Source: an uncultured Asticcacaulis sp.
GTDB taxonomy: Bacteria > Pseudomonadota > Alphaproteobacteria > Caulobacterales > Caulobacteraceae
DNA: 8,884 nucleotides
NCBI GenBank assembly: GCA_946482045.1
Contig: CAMLPZ010000172.1
Coordinates: 1-8,884 of the forward strand
Direction of reading: 5' to 3'
This document shows, one piece after another, positions 1 through 5,083 of this stretch. Numbering within the stretch: the stretch's first letter is position 1; every line of letters starts with the position of its first letter. The position numbers and the translations under genes are program-made. The notes under the pieces were generated by a model. That model made no database searches. It saw only the letters and a program-made list of their open reading frames with translations, and was not told the origin of the DNA.

Positions 1-118
1 TGGTGTAGACGCGGGTGCAGACGCCGCGGCGCTGCGGGCAGCCCTTCAGGGCCGGAACCTTGTTGCGCTTGGCCGGAACCTGGCGCGGCTTGCGGAGAAG
101 CTGGTTGATTGTGGGCAT
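1..118 (-). CDS. rpsL: 30S ribosomal protein S12, N-terminal part (gene runs off the left edge)
   Basis: S12 sits at the decoding centre of the 30S subunit and is the usual site of streptomycin-resistance mutations. The 39 visible residues begin [13 protein letters not shown] and include [19 protein letters not shown], which matches the strongly conserved S12 N-terminus in alphaproteobacterial form. The ATG at 118-116 gives the exact family start. A purine-rich AAGGAAAG at 138-131 lies about 14 nt upstream, a slightly long Shine-Dalgarno spacing. In most bacteria rpsL leads the str operon (rpsL-rpsG-fusA-tuf); those partners would lie outside the window to the left. Transcription probably starts from the promoter at 352-380. 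The identification is secure and the gene is cut only by the window edge. Confidence 0.97.
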   Translation of the reverse strand, partial: MPTINQLLRKPRQVPAKRNKVPALKGCPQRRGVCTRVYT

Positions 119-345
119 CGAAACGATGACTTTCCTTTGTTGTCCTACCGCTCCGCTACTTGAGGACCGGTAGGGAGACCTGTGCCGTTTGGCCGGGGGA
201 TCTCGGTTTCGCTTTAACAGTTCAGAGGCTCTGAGCCCGGACAAACACAAAAGCCGCAACCTGCGCTCTGGAGGTTACGGCGGGGACACAGCCCCTGCGA
301 AGATCGGGATCAAGACGGGTTTTTAACGCCCACCTCGAAAATGGT
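119..345 (-). other. long structured 5' leader of rpsL
   Basis: There is no coding capacity here. Besides the terminator-like hairpin, the minus-strand RNA can form a small palindrome (GGCTC/GAGCC, 237-227) and a 7-bp stem pairing 174-168 with 150-144 around a 17-nt loop, just upstream of the ribosome-binding region. Leaders of ribosomal operons are often targets of autogenous control by a ribosomal protein. Whether this one is cannot be told from one sequence. Confidence 0.4.
243..281 (-). terminator. terminator-like hairpin in the rpsL leader (possible attenuator)
   Basis: Read on the minus strand, positions 281-272 pair with 262-253 in a 10-bp stem with one G-U pair and a 9-nt loop. The stem is followed at once by a T-rich run, TTTTGTGTTTGT (252-241). 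This is the form of an intrinsic terminator, but it lies between the rpsL promoter and the rpsL start codon. It could attenuate the ribosomal operon or end read-through from upstream. No competing antiterminator is obvious, although a small GGGG/CCCC hairpin (295-282) abuts it on the 5' side. Confidence 0.5.
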
Positions 346-351
346 CCGTGG

Positions 352-380
352 GCTATAGAGGATGGCCCGAACCACGTCAA
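352..380 (-). promoter_or_regulatory. sigma70-type promoter for rpsL
   Basis: On the minus strand TTGACG (380-375) is followed by exactly 17 bp and then TATAGC (357-352). This is close to the sigma70 consensus with ideal spacing and points at rpsL. The predicted start is near 345, giving a leader of about 225 nt. The promoter lies only about 30 bp beyond the stop of the upstream glycosidase, so the ribosomal transcript probably starts here independently of it. Confidence 0.75.
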
Positions 381-411
381 GTGCCGTAGCCCGGGAAACC
401 ATTACAAAGCA

Positions 412-2040
412 CTATTTCCCAGGCGTACTTCCAGCGTTCAGCACCACCGTTGCCTTGGGCGCCACCGTCACCGACAGCTTGCCCGCGGAAGGCGTCACAG
501 CCCCCTGCCCGCCCAGCGCATACTGATGAGAACCCTTGGCATCCAGCGTCACAGTCTGCGACTCCGTCGAGACATTGGCAATGACAATCGCCTGATCCTT
601 CTTGTCGGTGCGGCTGAAGGCCAGGTACGGATCGCCCGCCTTTGACAGCAGCTTGAAGGCGCCGGTCGCGATCACCGGATGGGCCTGACGGAACTTGTAC
701 AGCGAGGTGTACCAGGCCAGCAGCGAGTCCGGATCGTTCGCTTGCGCGGCGACATTCACGCCGGCGACATTGATCGCCACGTCGCGATACGGCTTGCCGG
801 TCGTGAAACCGGCCGTCTTTGTGTCGCCGGTCCAACTCATCGGCGAGCGCAGGCCGGGATCGTTGTGGATACCGCCATTGCTCATGCCGATCTCTTCGCC
901 GTAATAGGCAAACGGCGTCGCCGAGACGAGGATCGATATGGCCGCCGCCACGCGGTAATTGGCGCCCCCGTTTACGCCGAACTGGTTGATTAGCCGGTCC
1001 CCAACGTAGGAATCGTGGCTTTGCAGCGCCAGGGGCGCCAGGTCGAGCTTTGGGTCCTGCAACAGGGTGATGACTTCAGGCGCCACAACCCCTTTCTTGA
1101 TGCCCTCGATCAGGTGCTGCTGCACGCCATAGGCAAAGGCCGAACAGGCTTCAAGGTACAGTTCACGACCTTCCGATGCCTCACAAATCAGGTAGCGGTT
1201 GTCGTATTCATCCATGGTCTTGCGCAGCTCCATGACCAGACCTGCATTGCCCGGATTGTTGAAATAGGACGCCTTGCCGTCTTCCAGCAGCATGGTCACC
1301 GCATCGAGGCGGAAGCCGTCCACGCCTTTGTTAAGCCAGAAGCGCATGCTGTCCTTGAGATAGCTGACAACCTTCGGATTGCGCAGGTTCCAGTCTGGCA
1401 TCGACGTATCGAAGACGCCATAGTAGAGCCCTTCGCCCTCCTTCACCGGCTTCCACGGATCGGTCCAATAGGCGCCGGACACACCGCGCATCTTTTCGTC
1501 GTACCAGCCGGGATTGCTGTCGGCGAAGATATACCAATCGCGGTAGGCGCTCGATTTCGACCTGGCGGCATCAAGGAAGATGGCGTTGCCGCTGCCCGAA
1601 TGGTTGATGACATAGTCGATGATGACGCCGATCCCGCGCTTGTGCGCCTCGGCCAGGAATTCATCGAAGTCGGCCATGGTGCCGTATTGCGGATCGATGG
1701 CGCGATAGTCGTTCTGCGCATAGCCGTGGTCGTGATCCTGGCTGGGTCCGATCGGCATCAGCCAGATACCTGTAACGCCCATCTTTTGCAGGTAATCCAA
1801 CCGCGAAGTCAGCCCCTTGAAATCACCGATACCGTCGCCGTCGCTATCCTGATAGGAGCGCACGAAGATTTCCGTAAAGGCGGCGTTCTTGTTCCACCCC
1901 TTGGGCAGCGCGCTGGTCTTGTTGGTCACAGGCACTGGCGACACATCGATCGCCGCCTGGGCCGAGAGAGCCACAGCCATGCCCGCGACCGAAGCCATCA
2001 GGCATGCACGCACACGCTTACCAATCGACGAGAAAATCAT
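412..2040 (-). CDS. secreted GH13 alpha-amylase family glycoside hydrolase
   Basis: This is a 542-residue retaining alpha-glucan hydrolase or transferase, probably periplasmic or extracellular. A Sec signal peptide covers residues 1-29 (basic start, hydrophobic 13-25, SAQA before the cut). The GH13 landmarks appear in order: calcium-loop-like DSDGDGIGD (65-73), region I DYVINH (142-147), region V MPDWN (214-218), region II GFRLD with nucleophile D246, region III acid/base E287, region IV SHD (341-343), and GEEIGM (381-386). A C-terminal beta domain (about 465-535) ends the protein. An MPDLN-type region V marks the group between oligo-1,6-glucosidases and neopullulanases (GH13_36), so maltooligosaccharide hydrolysis is likely, but exact specificity is inferred. 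Region IV has Ser where Asn is usual (NHD). The ATG at 2040 was chosen because it begins the signal peptide and has AGGGA about 9 nt upstream. The frame is open 47 codons further upstream, without support. Confidence 0.93.
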   Translation of the reverse strand: MIFSSIGKRVRACLMASVAGMAVALSAQAAIDVSPVPVTNKTSALPKGWNKNAAFTEIFVRSYQDSDGDGIGDFKGLTSRLDYLQKMGVTGIWLMPIGPSQDHDHGYAQNDYRAIDPQYGTMADFDEFLAEAHKRGIGVIIDYVINHSGSGNAIFLDAARSKSSAYRDWYIFADSNPGWYDEKMRGVSGAYWTDPWKPVKEGEGLYYGVFDTSMPDWNLRNPKVVSYLKDSMRFWLNKGVDGFRLDAVTMLLEDGKASYFNNPGNAGLVMELRKTMDEYDNRYLICEASEGRELYLEACSAFAYGVQQHLIEGIKKGVVAPEVITLLQDPKLDLAPLALQSHDSYVGDRLINQFGVNGGANYRVAAAISILVSATPFAYYGEEIGMSNGGIHNDPGLRSPMSWTGDTKTAGFTTGKPYRDVAINVAGVNVAAQANDPDSLLAWYTSLYKFRQAHPVIATGAFKLLSKAGDPYLAFSRTDKKDQAIVIANVSTESQTVTLDAKGSHQYALGGQGAVTPSAGKLSVTVAPKATVVLNAGSTPGK

Positions 2041-2059
2041 GTCAGCCGTCCCTGTGCCC

Positions 2060-2065
2060 ATTATA
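2060..2065 (-). promoter_or_regulatory. candidate -10 box (TATAAT) for the GH13 gene
   Basis: A perfect TATAAT lies on the minus strand 20 bp before the chosen ATG. No good -35 stands at 17 bp; TTGTCG at 2093-2088 is 22 bp away, too far for a normal pair. If used, the promoter would give a leader of only about 13 nt and would probably need an activator. Confidence 0.3.
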
Positions 2066-2104
2066 TTGGGACGACCCTGCCACTTAGCGACAAGCATGGC
2101 TATT

Positions 2105-2118
2105 GGAATACGTATTCC
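2105..2118. promoter_or_regulatory. 14-bp palindrome upstream of the GH13 gene, possible LacI-type operator
   Basis: GGAATACGTATTCC is a perfect 14-bp inverted repeat with a central CG, placed 65-78 bp before the GH13 start codon. LacI-family regulators of sugar genes commonly bind even palindromes centred on CG, and GH13 genes are common targets. No regulator gene of that family is in the window. Operator identity is inferred from form and position only. Confidence 0.45.
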
Positions 2119-2181
2119 TGGACGACGGAACCTCTTTAATGCAATTCCGGCCGAGCCCCATCGGCTTTGCAGCGGTATCAA

Positions 2182-2628
2182 TTAACCGCCGATAACGCGA
2201 TAGGTCACATGGACGCCATTCCACGACGGCTGAAACGCCCACATCTTGCCACCGCGCCGACCAATGATCGCTTCTTTGTCAGACAGCCAGCGCAGGCGCA
2301 GCTTCGCCTCACCGTCAAAGCTACCGATCATGCGTTCGCTGCCGAAACCGCCCTCATTGTCACGCAGCAATATAAGCTGCCGGTCGTCGGCCGCCATGCA
2401 GGACACACGCATGATCTGGAGCTCATGGGCGCCGCCGGGCGAGCTCACGGCCGCGCCGCTGCGGCTTTCGCACAAGGGCCCCGCCCCATGGTCGTACTGC
2501 CAGTAGACCCACGACACCAGCGTCAAAATCAGTCCGGCCGCGACGAATCCGCCATACCAGTACCAGTGGTGGCGTTCCCTGGGATGGGCATAGCCGTGCG
2601 GGACATGGTGCGGCTCGGCACCGGACAT
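2182..2628 (-). CDS. small membrane-anchored protein of unknown function, DUF5412-like
   Basis: This is a 148-residue protein. A His- and Pro-rich N-terminus (1-22) is followed by one hydrophobic segment (about 25-45). The remaining 100 residues are probably periplasmic and resemble the small beta-rich DUF5412 domain: an SPGG turn near 63, a central strand region, and LRWLSDKEAIIG (about 112-123). The resemblance is from memory. Two cysteines, C53 and C77, lie in the exported part and could form a disulfide. The ATG at 2628 is preferred because GAGG stands 6 nt upstream; a GTG eight codons earlier lacks one. The stop is 141 bp upstream of the GH13 start, so co-transcription is possible. No enzymatic motif is visible. 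Confidence 0.75.
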   Translation of the reverse strand: MSGAEPHHVPHGYAHPRERHHWYWYGGFVAAGLILTLVSWVYWQYDHGAGPLCESRSGAAVSSPGGAHELQIMRVSCMAADDRQLILLRDNEGGFGSERMIGSFDGEAKLRLRWLSDKEAIIGRRGGKMWAFQPSWNGVHVTYRVIGG

Positions 2629-2663
2629 AGCGAACCTCGATCGCCGATACACAAGGCGAAAAC

Positions 2664-2709
2664 TTAACGTTCACGTCAGCTTACGCTTCCAGCATTTCCG
2701 AAACGTTAA
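2664..2709. repeat. inverted pair of TTAACGTT / AACGTTAA
   Basis: TTAACGTT (2664-2671) and AACGTTAA (2702-2709) are inverted copies with centres 36 bp apart, in the gap between the iron-permease-like gene and the small membrane protein gene. They could be paired protein-binding sites or chance in an AT-richer gap. One copy overlaps the possible EcfG -10. Confidence 0.3.
2666..2690 (-). promoter_or_regulatory. possible EcfG (general stress sigma factor) promoter
   Basis: On the minus strand GGAAG (2690-2686), 16 bp, then CGTT (2669-2666) is one base from the alphaproteobacterial EcfG/SigT pattern GGAAC-N16/17-CGTT. It sits 38-62 bp before the start of the small membrane protein. The -35 mismatch falls in a normally strict position, so this is tentative. 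Confidence 0.3.
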
Positions 2710-2722
2710 AGCACCTACACGC

Positions 2723-3271
2723 CTAATGATGCAGGGAAACCTTTCGCGGGGGCGCAGCTTCACGGACCTCTTGCCCGGCCGCCACCTCCTTCAGTTCCTC
2801 GCGTGCTTCCGCAGCGACCTGACTGAACTTCTCCTGCACTTCCTTCAGTTCTTCCTCACTCATCTCGTCCATGTCGATCAGCGCGGTTTCCGCGGTATCA
2901 ACGGCACGGATCAACTCATCGAGCTTGAGCTGGATCAGTTTGGAATCGCGGTTTTGCGAGCTCTGGATTAGGAAGACCATCAGGAAGGTAACAATGGTCG
3001 TGCCGGTATTAATGACCAGTTGCCAGGTGTCCGAGAACTTGAAGATCGGCCCGGTCACCACCCAGGCGACAATGACCATCAGCGCCATGAAGAAGGCCAC
3101 CGGACTGCCGGTCCAGCACGATGTCGTCTGCGAAAAGCGGGTGAACCAGCCCTTGCTGTTGCTCGTATTTTCAACAACTTCCGCTTCCGGCGTCTTGGCA
3201 GGTTTGCGCTTCAGGCCGGTGTGAGCTGCTTTTGCCGTCTTGCGGGTGGAGGTCTTGCCGTTGGTGGACAT
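2723..3271 (-). CDS. low-affinity iron permease family membrane protein
   Basis: This 182-residue inner-membrane protein has a basic Lys/Thr-rich N-terminus (1-30), two hydrophobic helices (about 57-75 and 84-103) and a charged, Glu-rich C-terminal tail (about 108-170) likely to form a coiled coil. The core GSPVAFFMALMVIVAW, followed by the TWQLVINTGTTIVTFLMVFLIQ stretch (82-103) and SQNRDSKLIQLKLDELI, is diagnostic of the family (PF04120). The family is named after a yeast iron transporter, but short bacterial members like this have only two helices and no proven transport role. The start ATG at 3271 is the only one before the core; its best Shine-Dalgarno, AAGGA, is 19 nt away. The gene is divergent from the hemerythrin gene. 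Confidence 0.9.
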   Translation of the reverse strand: MSTNGKTSTRKTAKAAHTGLKRKPAKTPEAEVVENTSNSKGWFTRFSQTTSCWTGSPVAFFMALMVIVAWVVTGPIFKFSDTWQLVINTGTTIVTFLMVFLIQSSQNRDSKLIQLKLDELIRAVDTAETALIDMDEMSEEELKEVQEKFSQVAAEAREELKEVAAGQEVREAAPPRKVSLHH

Positions 3272-3275
3272 CGCG

Positions 3276-3297
3276 GGACAATGCCAGTTGTCCTTGT
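3276..3297 (-). promoter_or_regulatory. hairpin over the ribosome-binding region of the iron-permease-like gene
   Basis: In the minus-strand transcript GGACAA (3293-3288) pairs perfectly with TTGTCC (3281-3276) around a 6-nt loop. The only good Shine-Dalgarno-like sequence, AAGGA (3295-3291), is partly inside the stem and too far from the ATG in linear form. The hairpin could hide the site or bring it nearer to the start codon. Confidence 0.35.
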
Positions 3298-3444
3298 AAG
3301 GAAAAAATCACGGCGCAACGGCGGCCATATAAAATTCGCGCCGCTCAGGCCCTTATGGAAAACTTACAGCCCACGGCATAGTCGCCATTTCGATCGCATT
3401 CCCGTGCGCGCATCATGACTGGATAACAATACTGGGAGCCCGTC

Positions 3445-3909
3445 ATGGACATCTACAACTATATCCGCCAGGACCACCGCAATGTCGCGGCCCTGATGGA
3501 CGAACTGCTTGCCATCAATCTGTCGGCCGTACAGGAACGAATCTTCCACAAGATCCGCATTGAACTGAGCCTCCACGCCGAGGCCGAGGAACAGACCTTC
3601 TACAAGGCGCTCCACGAAGCATCGGAGCGCGCCGACATTGAGGATCGCATCGTGCAGGCGCGGGAAGACCATGACGAAATTCGAGACCTGATGACCTTCC
3701 TGATCAATGAATCGGTGGGCGGCCCGCGCTGGATGGAAAAGTTCGGCGAGCTCAAACACGCCATTACCCATCATGTGAAGGAGGAGGAAGTCGAGATGTT
3801 CGCCAAGGCCCGCCGGCTCCTGAGCGATGAGCAGGCTAAACAGCTGGCGAAGGACATGGCCAAGGTCAAGCAAACGATACGAGTGCCGGAACACGAGCCC
3901 ACCGAATAG
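3445..3909 (+). CDS. hemerythrin HHE domain protein
   Basis: This 154-residue, all-helical cytoplasmic protein is predicted to bind a diiron centre inside a four-helix bundle (PF01814). The ligand pattern is visible: H11 (DHR), H44 with E48 (HxxxE), H76 (DHDE), and H109/H110 followed by EEE (113-115). Family members bind oxygen, sense oxygen or nitric oxide, or store iron; which applies here cannot be told. No output domain is fused to it. The start has GGGAG 7 nt upstream. It faces away from the iron-permease-like gene across a 173-bp gap that holds no gene and no convincing promoter, so any shared role in iron handling rests on position alone. A strong terminator follows. Confidence 0.92.
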   Translation: MDIYNYIRQDHRNVAALMDELLAINLSAVQERIFHKIRIELSLHAEAEEQTFYKALHEASERADIEDRIVQAREDHDEIRDLMTFLINESVGGPRWMEKFGELKHAITHHVKEEEVEMFAKARRLLSDEQAKQLAKDMAKVKQTIRVPEHEPTE

Positions 3910-3935
3910 CCAGCAAATTCATCCACAGATTTCCG

Positions 3936-3968
3936 CCGCTCCGGTCACCGCCGGGGCGGTTTTGTTTT
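3936..3968 (+). terminator. intrinsic terminator after the hemerythrin gene
   Basis: CCGCTCCGG (3936-3944) pairs with CCGGGGCGG (3951-3959) in a 9-bp stem with one G-U pair and a 6-nt loop, followed by TTTTGTTTT (3960-3968). It insulates the hemerythrin gene from the TetR-like unit. Confidence 0.9.
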
Positions 3969-4007
3969 ACCCGCGCCCTTGCCCGGACTCTGTCGTCGTG
4001 GCTAAAT

Positions 4008-4020
4008 TTATCATCGATAA
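4008..4020. promoter_or_regulatory. tet-operator-like palindrome, distal copy
   Basis: TTATCA-T-CGATAA is a 13-bp palindrome with one mismatched pair. It resembles the classical tet operator core CTATCA-N-TGATAG. It lies 57-69 bp before the start of the TetR-like gene and its centre (4014) is 18 bp from the second copy. Confidence 0.65.
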
Positions 4021-4025
4021 GTTAC

Positions 4026-4038
4026 TTATCACTGATAA
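4026..4038. promoter_or_regulatory. tet-operator-like palindrome, proximal copy, overlapping the likely promoter
   Basis: TTATCA-C-TGATAA is a perfect 13-bp palindrome. It is identical to the tet operator core at 11 of 13 positions, the outermost pair being T/A instead of C/G. TTATCA (4026-4031) could also serve as a -35, with a weak -10 near 4048-4054, so bound repressor would block transcription of the unit. No other long AT-rich palindromes were noticed in the window. Confidence 0.75.
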
Positions 4039-4076
4039 ACTTTGTAAGACTATTTGTAAAACCGTCACCCATCTCC

Positions 4077-4685
4077 ATGAAAATCGATAAATCCACCATC
4101 ATCAGCGCCGCGCTGGACCTGCTGAATGAGGTCGGCATCGACGCCTTGTCGACGCGCGCCCTGGCCCAGAGGCTGAACGTCCAGCAGCCGGCGCTCTATT
4201 GGCATTTCAAGAACAAGCAGGCCCTGCTGACCGCCATGAATGCGGTCATGCTGCGGCTTCATGGTCACCGTGAGCCGTCGCCCGGTCAAACCTGGCAGGC
4301 CTTCATCCGCGACCAGGCCGTAAGCTTTCGCAAAGCACTGCTGGGCTTTCGCGATGGCGCCCGCGTCCACGCCGGCGCGCATACCGAACACGAAGACGTC
4401 GAGCAGATGGATCGGACGCTGCGCTTCATGACCGGGCACGGCTTTTCGGCCGCCGACGTCATGAGCCTGGACATCGCCGTGCGGCGCTATGTCGTCGGCT
4501 GCGTGCTGGAGGAACAGAATGACGCGCCGCCAATAGAAGCGGCCGCGGCGCTGGACGCGAAGCTGCGCCCCTACCCCGCCCTCACCTCAGCCATGGGCCA
4601 TTATCGCCGCCGATCGGCCGAGCAGCATTTTCTCGATGGGCTGGACTTGCTCATCTGCGGTTTCGAAGCCAGATATCACGCATGA
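4077..4685 (+). CDS. TetR-type repressor closely resembling the classical tetracycline repressor
   Basis: This 202-residue dimeric ligand-responsive repressor resembles Tn10-type TetR over its whole length, not just in the DNA-binding domain. Shared stretches include LLNEVGI (15-21), QQPALYWHFKNK (36-47), GCVLE (141-145) and LDLLICGFE near the end. The helix-turn-helix covers about 24-43; R27, Q37, P38, Y41 and W42 match TetR operator contacts, while TetR T40 is A39 here. In the ligand pocket, H98, F84 and E145 match TetR H100, F86 and E147 (Mg and drug sites), but TetR H64, N82, T103 and Q116 become G, Q, A and T by my alignment. The inducer may therefore be different. No clear Shine-Dalgarno precedes the ATG, which aligns with the TetR start. 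Two tet-like operators upstream imply autoregulation. Its TGA overlaps the ATG of the VOC gene. Confidence 0.92.
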   Translation: MKIDKSTIISAALDLLNEVGIDALSTRALAQRLNVQQPALYWHFKNKQALLTAMNAVMLRLHGHREPSPGQTWQAFIRDQAVSFRKALLGFRDGARVHAGAHTEHEDVEQMDRTLRFMTGHGFSAADVMSLDIAVRRYVVGCVLEEQNDAPPIEAAAALDAKLRPYPALTSAMGHYRRRSAEQHFLDGLDLLICGFEARYHA

Positions 4686-5083
4686 TCAATATCCAGGACA
4701 TCGACCATGTCGTCTTCCGCGTACGAGACCTCGATGCGATGGTGGCTTTTTACACAGACGTGCTCGGCGCCAAGTTCGAAAAGTACCAGGAAGGCCCGGG
4801 TCTATATCAGCTGCGGGTCGGCACATCGCTGATCGACCTCGTCCCGGTCGACGGCAAGCTCGGGCGCATGGGCGGCGCGGCCCCGGGCAAGGAAGGCCAC
4901 AATGTCGACCACGTCTGCTTCCGCGTCCGGCCATGGGACGAAGCGGCCATTCTCGACCACCTCAAACGGCACGGCATCGATGGCGAGGTCGTTTCGCGAT
5001 ATGGCGCCGATGGTGACGGCCCCTCCATCTATCTCAGCGATCCCGAAGGCAATATGCTGGAGTTGAAGGGGCCGCCAAACTAG
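4682..5083 (+). CDS. VOC superfamily (glyoxalase/bleomycin-resistance fold) protein
   Basis: This 133-residue single-domain protein has the two beta-alpha-beta-beta-beta modules of the vicinal oxygen chelate fold. The modules begin at IDHVVFRVRDLDAMVAFY (7-24) and NVDHVCFRV (74-82). H9, H77 and E127 occupy the usual metal-ligand positions, with D52 a possible fourth. SDPEGNMLELKG (119-130) is the typical C-terminal signature. It resembles the group annotated as VOC virulence-type proteins; relatives include glyoxalases, fosfomycin-modifying enzymes and drug-binding proteins. The substrate is unknown. The ATG overlaps the stop of the TetR-like gene in ATGA, so the two are translationally coupled and almost surely co-transcribed. 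This suggests the VOC protein handles the molecule the repressor senses. Confidence 0.93.
   Translation: MINIQDIDHVVFRVRDLDAMVAFYTDVLGAKFEKYQEGPGLYQLRVGTSLIDLVPVDGKLGRMGGAAPGKEGHNVDHVCFRVRPWDEAAILDHLKRHGIDGEVVSRYGADGDGPSIYLSDPEGNMLELKGPPN

Noticed and set aside
393..420. Hairpin GGGAAA/TTTCCC at the end of the GH13 gene as a terminator
   Set aside because: The stem is only 6 bp with a 16-nt loop and no T-run, and one arm overlaps the last codons.
1015..2139. Long plus-strand open frame of 374 codons
   Set aside because: It lies antisense to the GH13 gene, whose signal peptide and catalytic motifs are unmistakable. The product has no recognisable domain and the frame is open only because the DNA is GC-rich.
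2041..2181. N-terminal extension of the GH13 protein by 47 residues
   Set aside because: It would bury the signal peptide inside the protein and includes the putative operator and -10 sequence. The ATG at 2040 fits a secreted protein.
3364..3894. Minus-strand open frame of 176 codons opposite the hemerythrin gene
   Set aside because: The plus strand encodes all the hemerythrin metal ligands, and the minus frame has no start signal or recognisable domain.
3910..4076. A divergent tetA-like or other target gene for the TetR-like repressor
   Set aside because: No open frame runs leftward from the operators; the space holds only the hemerythrin terminator and the control region. No multi-helix transporter is present in the window.
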